Assembly: GCF_029892685.1 (NCBI RefSeq)
Contig: NZ_JARXVD010000015.1
Span: 94,525-158,524 of the forward strand
DNA: 64,000 nucleotides
Direction: 5' to 3'
Source of the DNA: Mycobacterium sp. OTB74
Lineage (GTDB): Bacteria; Actinomycetota; Actinomycetes; Mycobacteriales; Mycobacteriaceae
Part shown: positions 8,305 to 16,297 of the stretch, piece by piece
Layout of the letters: the number at the start of each line of letters is the position of its first letter
How positions within the stretch are numbered: the first letter of the stretch is position 1
Translations under genes and position numbers: made by a program
The notes under the pieces: generated by a model
Database searches by the model: none
Told to the model about the DNA's origin: nothing
Seen by the model: only the letters and a program-made list of their open reading frames with translations

Positions 8305-9622
8305 AAGTCGAACTCGACGAAGTGGAGCTCGAGGTCGCCGGGCCCTGCGGCGGCGGCGTGGTGGTCGTCGTCGGGATGCCCGAGTAGGTCGGCGCATCGG
8401 TCGGGGTGACCGGTACGCTCTGCGGGATCGAGGTGGCCGGCGGCGCCGCGTTCGGCCACGGCAGTGCCGACATGGACACCCAGGTGTCCCAGTCGACGGC
8501 CCAGTCCCACAGGTCACCGTCGGCATAGGACAGCTGGATGGAGGTTCCGGTGACCTCGACCGGGTCGCCGTAGATGGCGGTGTGGAAGTACTGCTGCGCG
8601 TTGTCGGTGGACAGGTTGATACACCCGTTGGTGACGTTGGTGTTGCCCTGCGCCCCGGAGCTGGCCGGGTTGGCGTGGATGAACTCGCCGTTGTTGGAGA
8701 TACGCACCGCCCAGCGCTCGTGGATGTGGTCGTAGCCGGCGGCCGGGTTGGACATCCAGAAGTCGGCGTACTTCTCGCTGACCACGTGCGTGCCGCTGCG
8801 GGTCACGTTGCGTGGCTTGTCGGCCTCGCCGTAGCTGCACGGGAAGTCGAACAGCACGCCACCGTCGGTGATCACCTGGATGCGGTGGCTGGCCGCGTCG
8901 GCCTTGACCACCTGGCGGCGGCCGATGGTGATGTCCAGCGTGGAGTCCTGCGCACCGTACGCGCCATCGCCAAAGGGGATGCCGTACAGCTTCGCCGAGA
9001 CGCTGACCTTTGTCCCGGCCGGGTAGTACTCGCGGGTGCGCCAGTGCATGCGCGAGCCCTCGCGCTCGTCGGGCAGCCATGCCCAGCTGCCTTCGACCGG
9101 CGGCTCGGTCGTGACCTTGACGTTGCGTTCGACGGAGGCCTTGTCGGTGACCGACGAATCAAACTGCAGGATGATCGGCGCGGCGATTCCGACGGTCTGC
9201 CCGTCAGCGAGCTGGAACTGTGCGTTGACCTGCTTGGACGGGTTCACCGTGGTGATGGTGCCGGCCACCGGTACGGCCTTGCCGTCACGGCCGACGACCG
9301 AGCCGTCCCACTTGTAGGAGACGCCGTAGCCGAGCGGCTCGGTGGTGTTGAACGAGGTCCGGTCCTTGTTCAGGACGCCGGCGACCTGCTTGCCGTCGGG
9401 GTTGGTGAGCGTCACCTTCTGGAACCAACCGTCGGCGACATCGACACCGATCGGGGCGGTGGGCACCACATCGGTGGCATCGACAGCCGGTCGATAGGTG
9501 ATTACCGGGCCCGCAGCGGCCGGTGCCTCGGTCGGATGCCCCGAGGTCTCAGAACACGCGGCGAGTACACCCGATGCACCCACCGCCATCGCAGTGAGGA
9601 GCTGTCGCCGGTTGACTGTCAC
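8279..9622 (-). CDS. lprQ: Lipoprotein L,D-transpeptidase LprQ (LdtMt5-like)
   Basis: A 447-residue exported enzyme that forms 3-3 cross-links in peptidoglycan. The N-terminus MTVNRRQLLTAMAVGASGVL followed by AACSE gives a signal peptide with a twin-Arg-like RR and a lipobox Cys near residue 23. Two Ig-like domains precede the YkuD catalytic domain, which has FIHANPASSGAQGNTNVT followed by NGCINLS, containing the catalytic Cys and conserved His. The C-terminus is a Pro/Thr/Ser-rich tail ending TSTAMLPGG, longer and of lower complexity than the core. Gene order with murB matches Rv0483-Rv0482. The 3' end overlaps the convergent SDR gene. Confidence 0.92.
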   Translation of the reverse strand: MTVNRRQLLTAMAVGASGVLAACSETSGHPTEAPAAAGPVITYRPAVDATDVVPTAPIGVDVADGWFQKVTLTNPDGKQVAGVLNKDRTSFNTTEPLGYGVSYKWDGSVVGRDGKAVPVAGTITTVNPSKQVNAQFQLADGQTVGIAAPIILQFDSSVTDKASVERNVKVTTEPPVEGSWAWLPDEREGSRMHWRTREYYPAGTKVSVSAKLYGIPFGDGAYGAQDSTLDITIGRRQVVKADAASHRIQVITDGGVLFDFPCSYGEADKPRNVTRSGTHVVSEKYADFWMSNPAAGYDHIHERWAVRISNNGEFIHANPASSGAQGNTNVTNGCINLSTDNAQQYFHTAIYGDPVEVTGTSIQLSYADGDLWDWAVDWDTWVSMSALPWPNAAPPATSIPQSVPVTPTDAPTYSGIPTTTTTPPPQGPATSSSTSSSSTSTAMLPGG

Positions 9623-9637
9623 GTGTATTGAAGATAC

Positions 9638-10693
9638 CTACAGCGAACAGCCAATTAGGCATGGCTCAGGTGTGAGATCGATCCCGAAGGCCGATTTGAC
9701 CCCGTCCCGGACGGCACGGGCCAGGGCCAACAGGTCGGCGCTGGTAGCAAATCCGCGGTTGGTCAGCGCCAGTGCGTGCTTGGTCGAGAGCCGCGCTGGC
9801 GCACCGTCACCGGGGTAACCCTTGCAGAATCCGGCCTGCTCGACCAGCCAGCCGGCGGCCAGCTTGACCCCATCCTCCGCCGGGTAGTTGGGCACCGGGC
9901 CACTGTGGGTTTCCTGGATACGCGCAAACACCGCGTGCGCGACAACAGGATTGGTGAAGAACGAGCCGGCGCTCCAGGTGTCGTGGTCAGCGTCGTCGAG
10001 CACCATGCCCTTGCCTGCGCGCAACTCCAGGACGGCCTGGCGAACCTGAAGCGGGTCGGCGCGCTGGCCAGGCTTGACGCCGAGCTTGGCAGACAGTTCG
10101 CCGTAGCGCAGCGGCGCGCTGCGGCCGGCGGGGTCCAAAGTGAACTCGACCTCCAGCACCACCGCATCAGATGAGTTCTTCAACACACTGTGCCGGTAGC
10201 CGAAGCCCAGCTGGGCGGGCTCAACCCAAGCGTCTTCGCCGGTCCGCCGGTTGTAGAGCCGAACCCTGCTGATGGTGTCGGCGACCTCGGCCCCGTAGGC
10301 ACCGACGTTCTGCACCGGCGTCGCACCTGCCGTACCTGGGATGCCCGAGAGGCACTCCAGCCCACTCAGGCCGTGCGCCAACGAGGTGACCACGACGTCG
10401 TCCCACAGCGCGCCGGCCTCGGCGCGCAGGAGGTTGCCCTGGACTGTGATCTCGGTGTTGGCCAGCAACACCACGGTCAGGTCTATGGCGTCGTCGGCGA
10501 GCAGCACGTTGGAGCCGCCGGCCAGCACCAGCACATTGTCGATGTCACTCAGCGCTTTCAGCGCAGCAACGATCTTGTCGGTGGTGTCGCACCTCACGAG
10601 CCGTTTGGCGACGGGCCCGACCCGGAAGGTGGTCAGCGGCGCCAACGGCACGTCGTGCGCGACCGTCACGCCACCGATATCCGAACTGACCAC
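9638..10693 (-). CDS. murB: UDP-N-acetylenolpyruvoylglucosamine reductase MurB
   Basis: A 351-residue cytoplasmic FAD enzyme making UDP-MurNAc for peptidoglycan. Motifs include TTFRVGPVAKRLVRC, VLAGGSNVLLAD, LECLSGIPGTAGATPVQNVG, the Tyr/Arg-containing GFGYRHSVLKN, the proton-donor Ser in SAGSFFTNP and a C-terminal Glu in LTPEPCLIGCSL. This is the long actinobacterial form. It starts at ATG 10693, 26 bp from the divergent DUF2505 gene, and is followed after 15 bp by lprQ on the same strand, forming a cell-wall pair. Confidence 0.95.
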   Translation of the reverse strand: MVSSDIGGVTVAHDVPLAPLTTFRVGPVAKRLVRCDTTDKIVAALKALSDIDNVLVLAGGSNVLLADDAIDLTVVLLANTEITVQGNLLRAEAGALWDDVVVTSLAHGLSGLECLSGIPGTAGATPVQNVGAYGAEVADTISRVRLYNRRTGEDAWVEPAQLGFGYRHSVLKNSSDAVVLEVEFTLDPAGRSAPLRYGELSAKLGVKPGQRADPLQVRQAVLELRAGKGMVLDDADHDTWSAGSFFTNPVVAHAVFARIQETHSGPVPNYPAEDGVKLAAGWLVEQAGFCKGYPGDGAPARLSTKHALALTNRGFATSADLLALARAVRDGVKSAFGIDLTPEPCLIGCSL

Positions 10694-10719
10694 GGCCGCT
10701 AACGGTAGCGTGGGCGGCT

Positions 10720-11226
10720 ATGCCCCGGTCCTTCGACATGGTCGCCGATTACACCGGCACGGTCGATGAGGTGCACCGGGCCTTCTTCAACAAGGCCTAC
10801 TGGCTGGCCTTGATGGCCGATTCCGCCGCCAGCGTCGCCACCCTGGACTCGATAACCGATGACGGCCACGGCGGCGTGGACGTCGCTACCAGTCAGACCA
10901 TGCGTGCCGACGGCCTGCCCGCCGTGGCCACCCAGTTCCACCGGGGCGATCTGAGCGTGGTCCGCGAGGAACACTGGGGCCCGCTGGTCGACGGGCGGGC
11001 GACGGGCACGGTGCATGCGCACATTCCCGGCGCGCCTGCCACCGTCTCGGGCACCTCCCTGCTGGAAGCGTCCGACAACGGCGCTCGGATGTATCTCACC
11101 GCTAGCGTCGAAGTGCGTATCCCGCTGGTCGGCGGCAAGATCGAGGGGCTGATCGGGCACCTGGTCATCGATCTGATTCGGATCGAACAGGAATTCACCA
11201 ACAAGTGGATCGCCGACGGGCACTAA
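10720..11226 (+). CDS. DUF2505 protein (Rv0481c-like)
   Basis: A 168-residue protein beginning MPRSFDMVADYTGTVDEVHR, with the START/SRPBCC-like pattern of DUF2505: an N-terminal strand, HRAFFNKAYWLALM, a central antiparallel sheet and a C-terminal helix ending EQEFTNKWIADGH. A hydrophobic ligand is possible in this fold but none is known. It is divergent from murB with a 26-bp spacer and is followed by an unusual palindromic intergenic region. Orthology to Rv0481c is by sequence pattern and position. Confidence 0.85.
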   Translation: MPRSFDMVADYTGTVDEVHRAFFNKAYWLALMADSAASVATLDSITDDGHGGVDVATSQTMRADGLPAVATQFHRGDLSVVREEHWGPLVDGRATGTVHAHIPGAPATVSGTSLLEASDNGARMYLTASVEVRIPLVGGKIEGLIGHLVIDLIRIEQEFTNKWIADGH

Positions 11227-11264
11227 GGCCTGCGCCCCGCGCGAGAACCACCACCGTTTTAACG

Positions 11265-11368
11265 TCCGTCACTTCAGCACCGATCTGTCCACCAGCACCC
11301 TCTTCCGGAACGTGATACCGAGTTCCGGATGTGGGTTGGGCACCTTTGACCGGTGCTGAAGTGACGGA
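11265..11368. repeat. Concentric palindromic element, 104 bp
   Basis: Outer arms TCCGTCACTTCAGCACCG (11265-11282) and its exact reverse complement (11351-11368) enclose inner arms TCCGGAAC (11304-11311) and GTTCCGGA (11322-11329). Both dyads have the same centre, near 11316.5, and the segments between the arms are each 21 bp but only partly complementary. This looks like a decayed long palindrome, a small non-autonomous (MITE-like) element or a structured RNA. It lies between two same-strand genes. Confidence 0.7.
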
Positions 11369-11421
11369 TGTGACCTCCGGCGGGTCCCCGCCCACGCGAA
11401 TACCAGCCCTAGACTCGGACC

Positions 11422-12276
11422 ATGAACTCGCCCGTCGGCCAGCCACGGGGCACATTGGTCGGCCAGCCACGGGGCACATTGGTCGGCCAGCCACGGGGCA
11501 CATTGGTCGGCCAGCCGACGCGTGGGACCACGGGCTACAACCGACTCCGTCGCAGCGACCGCTGGCTGGTGCATTCACCACAGGTACGCACCGCATTGGC
11601 CGCCGCGGCCGACCCCCTGGTGATCGACCTGGGCTACGGCGCCCTGCCGGTGACGACGCTGGAGCTGGCCGGCCGACTACGCCGGATCAGACCCGATGTG
11701 CGGGTGGTTGGCCTGGAGATTCACCCCGAGCGGGTGCGGCTGGCCCGCGAACTGGCCGGAGACGCCGCAGAATTCGCCCTCGGCGGGTTCGAATTGGCCG
11801 GCTACACCCCGATTTTGGTGCGGGCCTTCAATGTGCTGCGGCAGTACGACGTCGCCGACGTACCCGCGGCATGGGCGCAGATGCAGTCCCGGCTGGCCCC
11901 CGGCGGCCTGCTGGTCGACGGCACCTGCGACGAACTCGGGCGGCGCTGCTGTTGGGTACTGCTCGACGCCGCCGGGCCCGTCAGCCTGACCCTGGCATGC
12001 GACCCTTTCGCCATCGAGCGACCCTCCGATCTTGCCGAGCGGTTGCCGAAAGTGCTTATCCACCACAATGTTCCAGGCCAGCCTGTGCACGACTTACTGC
12101 GGGCCGCCGACCGCGCCTGGGCGACGGCGGCCGGACATGGGGTGTTCGGCCCGCGGGTGCGTTGGCGCGCGATGGTGGAACTACTTGTTGCCGAAGGCTT
12201 TCCGATTGCACCACCACGGCGACGCCTGCGTGACGGCGTGCTGACGGTGCCATGGACGGCCGTGGCGCCAGTCTGA
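11422..12276 (+). CDS. Class I SAM-dependent methyltransferase-like protein with repeated N-terminus
   Basis: A 284-residue protein. Residues about 5-32 are three perfect VGQPRGTL octapeptides plus a partial fourth, encoded by a 24-bp tandem repeat. The core has the SAM-binding motif PLVIDLGYGALPVTTLELA (a GxG-like glycine loop variant), an acidic residue ending the next strand (VVGLEIHPERVRLA), and YTPILVRAFNVLRQY as motif IV. The target molecule is unknown. It sits between homologues of Rv0481c and Rv0480c, where I remember no extra gene in M. tuberculosis, so it may be a lineage-specific insertion or a deletion there. ATG 11422 begins just before the repeat; no later start keeps the fold complete without discarding it. 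Confidence 0.75.
   Translation: MNSPVGQPRGTLVGQPRGTLVGQPRGTLVGQPTRGTTGYNRLRRSDRWLVHSPQVRTALAAAADPLVIDLGYGALPVTTLELAGRLRRIRPDVRVVGLEIHPERVRLARELAGDAAEFALGGFELAGYTPILVRAFNVLRQYDVADVPAAWAQMQSRLAPGGLLVDGTCDELGRRCCWVLLDAAGPVSLTLACDPFAIERPSDLAERLPKVLIHHNVPGQPVHDLLRAADRAWATAAGHGVFGPRVRWRAMVELLVAEGFPIAPPRRRLRDGVLTVPWTAVAPV
11434..11516 (+). repeat. 24-bp tandem repeat (3.5 copies) inside the methyltransferase gene
   Basis: Units at 11434-11457, 11458-11481 and 11482-11505 are identical, and 11506-11516 is a partial fourth. The unit begins GTCGGCCAGCCACGGGG and ends CACATTG. Being a multiple of three, copy changes keep the frame and vary the number of VGQPRGTL peptides. Identical copies suggest recent expansion by slippage. 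Confidence 0.95.
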
Positions 12277-12315
12277 GGACGGGCGACCTGGGTCAGCTGG
12301 CGCTACCCTGCGAGT

Positions 12316-13125
12316 ATGCGAATCGCCTTGGTGCAGATCAACACCGGCACCGACCCGTCGGCAAACCTGAAACTCGTCGACGAGTACACCGCCAGCGCCG
12401 CCGCTGCCGGAGCCCGCCTGGTGCTGTTCCCGGAGGCCACCATGTGCCGATTCGGGGTGCCACTGGCGCCGGTCGCCGAACCGCTGGACGGGCCGTGGGC
12501 CACCGCCGTCCGCGATATCGCCGCACGTCAGGGCGTCACGGTCGTCGCGGGCATGTTCTGCCCGTCGGGTGACGGCCGGGTGACCAATACCCTTATCGCC
12601 ACTGGTCCCGGCGTCGAGGCGCACTACCACAAAATCCACCTGTACGACGCGTTCGGGTTCACCGAATCAAGAACGGTCGCACCGGGTTTCGATCCGGTCG
12701 TGATCGACGTCGAAGGTCTCAAGGTGGGCCTGAGCACCTGCTATGACATTCGTTTCCCCCAGCTGTTCCTGGAGCTGGCCCGCCTCGGCGCGCAATTGCT
12801 GACAGTGCACGCCTCGTGGGCGTCCGGTCCGGGAAAGCTGGACCAGTGGACGTTGCTGGCCCGCGCCCGCGCGCTGGACACCACCAGCATCGTGGCCGCC
12901 GTCGACCAGCCCTATCCCGGCGACGAACTCGCCAAACAGGGACCGACCGGTACCGGAGGCTCACTGGTGGCCTCCCCGACCGGGAACATTGTCGCCCAGG
13001 CCGGCAGTGCGCCCGAGCTGCTGATCGTCGACACCGACCTCACCACCGTCGACCAGGCACGGGACAGCATCGCAGTACTGCGCAACCGCACAGATTTCGC
13101 CCGTAAGGCAGAATCGCGGAGGTGA
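12316..13125 (+). CDS. Carbon-nitrogen hydrolase (nitrilase superfamily, Rv0480c-like)
   Basis: A 269-residue cytoplasmic amidase-fold protein. The catalytic triad is visible: Glu in VLFPEATMCRFG, Lys in HYHKIHLYDAFG and Cys in VGLSTCYDIRFPQLF. The DAFGFTESRTV segment resembles the Nit/omega-amidase (deaminated glutathione amidase) branch, so a metabolite-repair amidase is plausible. It starts at ATG 12316 and its TGA overlaps the GTG of the following DUF2993 gene, implying translational coupling. Confidence 0.88.
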   Translation: MRIALVQINTGTDPSANLKLVDEYTASAAAAGARLVLFPEATMCRFGVPLAPVAEPLDGPWATAVRDIAARQGVTVVAGMFCPSGDGRVTNTLIATGPGVEAHYHKIHLYDAFGFTESRTVAPGFDPVVIDVEGLKVGLSTCYDIRFPQLFLELARLGAQLLTVHASWASGPGKLDQWTLLARARALDTTSIVAAVDQPYPGDELAKQGPTGTGGSLVASPTGNIVAQAGSAPELLIVDTDLTTVDQARDSIAVLRNRTDFARKAESRR

Positions 13126-14099
13126 CTGATCCCTGGGCCCGTCCGGCCAACGACGAAGCTGCACCATCCGCGGAGTCCGAGCTGCCTTTAACACCGGCAC
13201 AGACACCAGCACCGGCGCAACAAGGCCAACCGGTCTACGCCCAATCCGCGGAGCCCCCGCCCGGCCACGCCGCACCGGCAACCGCAGTGCTGCCCACGCA
13301 GCACGCCGCACCGCAGGAGATACCGGCCACCGACCCGTCGGCCAAGAAGCCCAGGGGTGGCGGCATCAAGCGCTTCTTCAGTGACCCGCTGTCGCTGATC
13401 CTCATCATCGTCATCGCCCTGGCGCTCGCCGTGGCCGGCGTCATCGGTGGCGAGGCGTACGCCCGCAACCGCGGTGACTCGGTGGTGGCGCAGGCGGTGC
13501 AGTGTGTCGTGCAGGACAAGGTCGACGTGTCATTCGGGGCACGGCCGTTCCTGTGGCAGGTAGCCACCGGCCATTACGACAACATCTCGGTGAGCACAGC
13601 CGGTAACCAGATCCGGTTCGCCAAGGGCATGAAGGCCCAAATCTCCATCGACGACGTCAAGCTGAACAAGACGGCCAACTCGTCGGGCACCATCGGTGCG
13701 CTCAACGCGACCGTCACCTGGTCGGCCGACGGCATCAAGCAGACCATCGCCAACACGGTCCCCGTGCTGGGCGGGCTGGTCAGCGACGTCAGCACCGACC
13801 CGTCGTCGGGAACCATCCAGTTGCAGGCCCCGCTGACCAAGATCGTGGCCAAGCCGACGGTTGTCGACGGTGGCGTCTCGTTGAAGGTTCTGCAGCTGAG
13901 CGGCCTGGGCGTGATGCTGCCGCACGAGTCCATCCAGCCCGCCCTGGATGCGTTCGCCGCGCAGTTGACCAAGGACTACCCGCTGAACATCCACGTCGAC
14001 AGCGTCCAGGTGACCGATACCGGCGTGATCGCCAAGTTCTCCACCCAGAACGCCACCATGCCGCTGGGTACTCAGGACGCCTGCTTCTCTGGGCTCTGA
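13122..14099 (+). CDS. Membrane-anchored DUF2993 protein (Rv0479c-like)
   Basis: A 325-residue protein starting at GTG 13122, overlapping the upstream stop. Residues 1-80 are Pro/Ala-rich and probably cytoplasmic. A single transmembrane helix (LSLILIIVIALALAVAGVIG) follows a basic KRFFSD stretch. The rest is an extracytoplasmic DUF2993 domain with two similar beta-rich halves. DUF2993 includes LmeA, a periplasmic factor in lipomannan elongation; a related envelope or lipid role is inferred. It is followed by a hairpin and the convergent deoC. Confidence 0.85.
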   Translation: MTDPWARPANDEAAPSAESELPLTPAQTPAPAQQGQPVYAQSAEPPPGHAAPATAVLPTQHAAPQEIPATDPSAKKPRGGGIKRFFSDPLSLILIIVIALALAVAGVIGGEAYARNRGDSVVAQAVQCVVQDKVDVSFGARPFLWQVATGHYDNISVSTAGNQIRFAKGMKAQISIDDVKLNKTANSSGTIGALNATVTWSADGIKQTIANTVPVLGGLVSDVSTDPSSGTIQLQAPLTKIVAKPTVVDGGVSLKVLQLSGLGVMLPHESIQPALDAFAAQLTKDYPLNIHVDSVQVTDTGVIAKFSTQNATMPLGTQDACFSGL

Positions 14100-14114
14100 C
14101 CCTTCAGCCAGACA

Positions 14115-14167
14115 GCGATTTGTACACGATTTTCCGCGCTAACCGCGGATGTTCGTGCACAAATCGC
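14115..14167. terminator. Imperfect hairpin between convergent genes, repeat-family copy 1
   Basis: A left arm starting GCGATTTGTACACGA (14115-14138) pairs with a right arm ending TCGTGCACAAATCGC (14144-14167) with a few mismatches around a five-base turn. It lies between the DUF2993 gene and convergent deoC and has no U-tract. A very similar dyad occurs at 34781-34828, also between convergent genes, so this is probably a repeated bidirectional terminator or intergenic repeat. Confidence 0.65.
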
Positions 14168-14169
14168 GG

Positions 14170-14841
14170 CTAACCCAGCCCGTCGAGAACCGCGCGCGTC
14201 CCGGACAGGCCGAGTCGGGTGGCACCCGCATCGAGCATGGCCACGGCGTCGGCGGCAGTGCGGATTCCCCCGCTGGCCTTGATGCCCAGCCCGCGGCCCC
14301 CGACCGTGGCAGCCATGATCTGCACCGCCTCGACCGAGGCTCCACCGGCAGGGTGGAAACCGGTGGAGGTCTTCACGAAATCAGCACCCGCGTCTGCCGC
14401 GGCCAGGCACACGTCGACCAGGGTCTGCGGGCTCGCCAGCGTCAGCAGAGCGGCCGATTCGACGATCACCTTCAGCACCGCGCCGGGCACGGCGGCCCGC
14501 ACCGCCGCGATGTCGGCGCCTACCGCGCTGAAGTCACCGGCGACGGCCGCGCCGACGTCGATCACCATGTCGACCTCGTGCGCACAGGCTTGGACTGCCT
14601 GCGCCGCTTCGGCCGCTTTGATCGCCGAAACATGCTTGCCCGACGGGAATCCCACGACAGTGGCGATCAAGATCTTCGCGGGCACGTCGACCGCACCGAG
14701 CATCGACGGCGATACGCACACCGCACAGACCCCGAGTTCGGCTGCCTCTCGACTGAGCGCGGCGACGTCAGCGGTGGTCGCTTCGGGCTTGAGCAGGGTG
14801 TGGTCGACCAGTGCGGCCACCTGTTCGCGCGACCAACTCAT
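14170..14841 (-). CDS. deoC: Deoxyribose-phosphate aldolase DeoC
   Basis: A 223-residue class I aldolase cleaving 2-deoxyribose-5-phosphate in nucleoside catabolism. Recognisable are DHTLLKPEAT at the N-terminus, VVGFPSGKH, the VDMVIDVGA strand, the Schiff-base Lys in DFVKTSTGFHPAGG and GIKASGGIRTAADA for phosphate binding. It starts at ATG 14841, directly after the stop of the DUF2599 gene on the same strand. Position matches Rv0478. Confidence 0.95.
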   Translation of the reverse strand: MSWSREQVAALVDHTLLKPEATTADVAALSREAAELGVCAVCVSPSMLGAVDVPAKILIATVVGFPSGKHVSAIKAAEAAQAVQACAHEVDMVIDVGAAVAGDFSAVGADIAAVRAAVPGAVLKVIVESAALLTLASPQTLVDVCLAAADAGADFVKTSTGFHPAGGASVEAVQIMAATVGGRGLGIKASGGIRTAADAVAMLDAGATRLGLSGTRAVLDGLG

Positions 14842-15288
14842 CTAAAAGGGCTCCTCCGCATCGCCTGGGTTGCAGCGTGTCCGCACCATCGTCTGGTCGT
14901 CCACGACGGGCCGCCAAGGCTCCAGGTTCCAGCTGGTCTTGCCCGGTGAGGCGGCTTCGGCAAAGTACCAGTGGCACAAGAACTGCGCGCGCATGCCAGG
15001 GGTGGCGGCGTCCGGGGCGTCGGCCAGCACCTCGGACCACGCTTCGTCGCCTTGCTTACTTATCGGCCCGGAGGCCAGGCGGCCGGCCCGCGTGGGGTAC
15101 ACCCGCAAGCTGGACTTGTGGCCGCCGTAGGTCACCCATTGGGTGTGATCGATGTACGGCGGCGCCGGAACCGGTTGTGGAGGAACCGGTTGCGGAGGCT
15201 GGGCCTCAGCGGGCGGCGCGGTGACTAGTCCGGCGGCGAATCCGCTGATGCATAGTGCCGAGAGCCCGGCAGTCAACCAGCGGTACAC
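14842..15288 (-). CDS. Secreted DUF2599 protein (Rv0477-like)
   Basis: A 148-residue exported protein. MYRWLTAGLSALCISGFAAG is a hydrophobic signal segment, with probable cleavage after PPAEA. A Pro-rich linker follows (PPQPVPPQPVPAPPY). The mature domain has paired cysteines (FLCHWYF and RTRCNPGDAE) and conserved Trp residues, typical of DUF2599. Function unknown. It abuts deoC and lies four bases after the DUF2516 gene, so the three genes probably form one transcript. Confidence 0.85.
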   Translation of the reverse strand: MYRWLTAGLSALCISGFAAGLVTAPPAEAQPPQPVPPQPVPAPPYIDHTQWVTYGGHKSSLRVYPTRAGRLASGPISKQGDEAWSEVLADAPDAATPGMRAQFLCHWYFAEAASPGKTSWNLEPWRPVVDDQTMVRTRCNPGDAEEPF

Positions 15289-15291
15289 GGG

Positions 15292-15576
15292 TTACCGCGA
15301 TTTCCCTTGCACTTCAAGAAGTTTGGGCCGCACGTCGACCAGATAGACGCCGGCGGCGCAGGCCGCGATGGCTGCCCCGACGGGCGGGCCGATGAAGTAG
15401 CCCAGGACGGCGGCGCCACCGAGGATGGCCAGCCACACCGGCTTGGTCAGCTTGTCGACCGCCGTATAGGCATCCGAGCGTTGTAGGGAGGCATGAACAA
15501 ACGCGTAGACCGTGGTGACGAGCACCGCGATCTGCAATACGAAAAGGACGTAACCCACAAGGCCCTGAAGCTGCAC
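15292..15576 (-). CDS. DUF2516 small membrane protein (Rv0476-like)
   Basis: A 94-residue membrane protein with three hydrophobic stretches: GYVLFVLQIAVLVTTVYAFV at the N-terminus, LAILGGAAVLGYFIG in the middle and AAIAACAAGVYLVDVRPKL near the end. This matches DUF2516, a short actinobacterial membrane family found beside hbhA. It is downstream of hbhA on the same strand by about 43 bp. Its job is unknown; colocation suggests an envelope role at most. Confidence 0.85.
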   Translation of the reverse strand: MQLQGLVGYVLFVLQIAVLVTTVYAFVHASLQRSDAYTAVDKLTKPVWLAILGGAAVLGYFIGPPVGAAIAACAAGVYLVDVRPKLLEVQGKSR

Positions 15577-15619
15577 GCTCTCAAGCCTATGTGGGTTACG
15601 TCCTTGACGTCGAACCTAC

Positions 15620-16249
15620 TTACTTCTGGGTGACCTTCTTGGCCGGAGCGGCCTTCTTGGCCGGAGCCTTGGCAGCGGCCTTGGCCGGGGCAGCCTTCTT
15701 GGGCGGAGCCTTGGGAGCAGCCTTGGCTGGGGCAGCCTTCTTGGCCGCAGCGTCGGTCTTGGCCGGCAGCTCGACGCCCACCAGCTTGGCAGCGCGCTCA
15801 CCCACGGCGCGGGTCTGCGAAGCGACGGTGCCCAGTGCTTCCTGGGTCAGCTCTACTGCCTGGTCGGTGACGCTCTCGACGCGGTCGACGGCGCTCTCGA
15901 TGGCAGGCTGGTTGCGCAGGCGCTCCAGGGCGGCCTCGCCACGCTCGACCAGCTTGTTGTAGGTGGCGGTGGCGTTCTCCGCGTAGCTCTCGGCGGCCTT
16001 GCGCAGCTCGTCGGTGCTCAGCTTCTCGCGCAGTTCCTCAACCTGGGTGGGCAGCTCTTCCTGCAGCTTGGTCAGGCGGGCACGGCCCTCTTCGACGCGC
16101 GCATTGGCGTCGCTGCGGGCCTCTTCGGCACGCTCACGCAGGCTCGCAACGATCTCGTTGACGGCGGCCAGGGCCAGGTCTGCGGCGCCGACGGCGGCGA
16201 GCAGCGGGGCTTTGAGGTCTTCGATGGTGGGCTGAGTGTTCTCGGCCAT
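15620..16249 (-). CDS. hbhA: Heparin-binding hemagglutinin HbhA
   Basis: A 209-residue surface adhesin. An N-terminal hydrophobic stretch (APLLAAVGAADLALAAVNEIV) precedes a long coiled coil (about 40-150) rich in Glu/Arg heptads. The C-terminus is a Lys/Pro/Ala repeat tail (KKAAPAKAAPKAPP and similar), which binds sulphated glycans in the family and is methylated on Lys. ATG 16249 follows AAAGGAAA. The Rv0474-like regulator lies directly upstream on the same strand. The order Rv0474-hbhA-Rv0476-Rv0477-deoC is conserved. Confidence 0.95.
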   Translation of the reverse strand: MAENTQPTIEDLKAPLLAAVGAADLALAAVNEIVASLRERAEEARSDANARVEEGRARLTKLQEELPTQVEELREKLSTDELRKAAESYAENATATYNKLVERGEAALERLRNQPAIESAVDRVESVTDQAVELTQEALGTVASQTRAVGERAAKLVGVELPAKTDAAAKKAAPAKAAPKAPPKKAAPAKAAAKAPAKKAAPAKKVTQK

Positions 16250-16297
16250 GTTCAGTGTTTCCTTTCTGGATTACTTCAGCGGTCAGTCGGCCAGGGA

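Noticed and set aside
8201..9631. 476-codon plus-strand frame over lprQ
   Set aside because: It is antisense to lprQ and has an Arg-rich shadow composition.
11434..11516. CRISPR-like array
   Set aside because: The units are contiguous tandem copies with no spacers and encode a peptide in frame.
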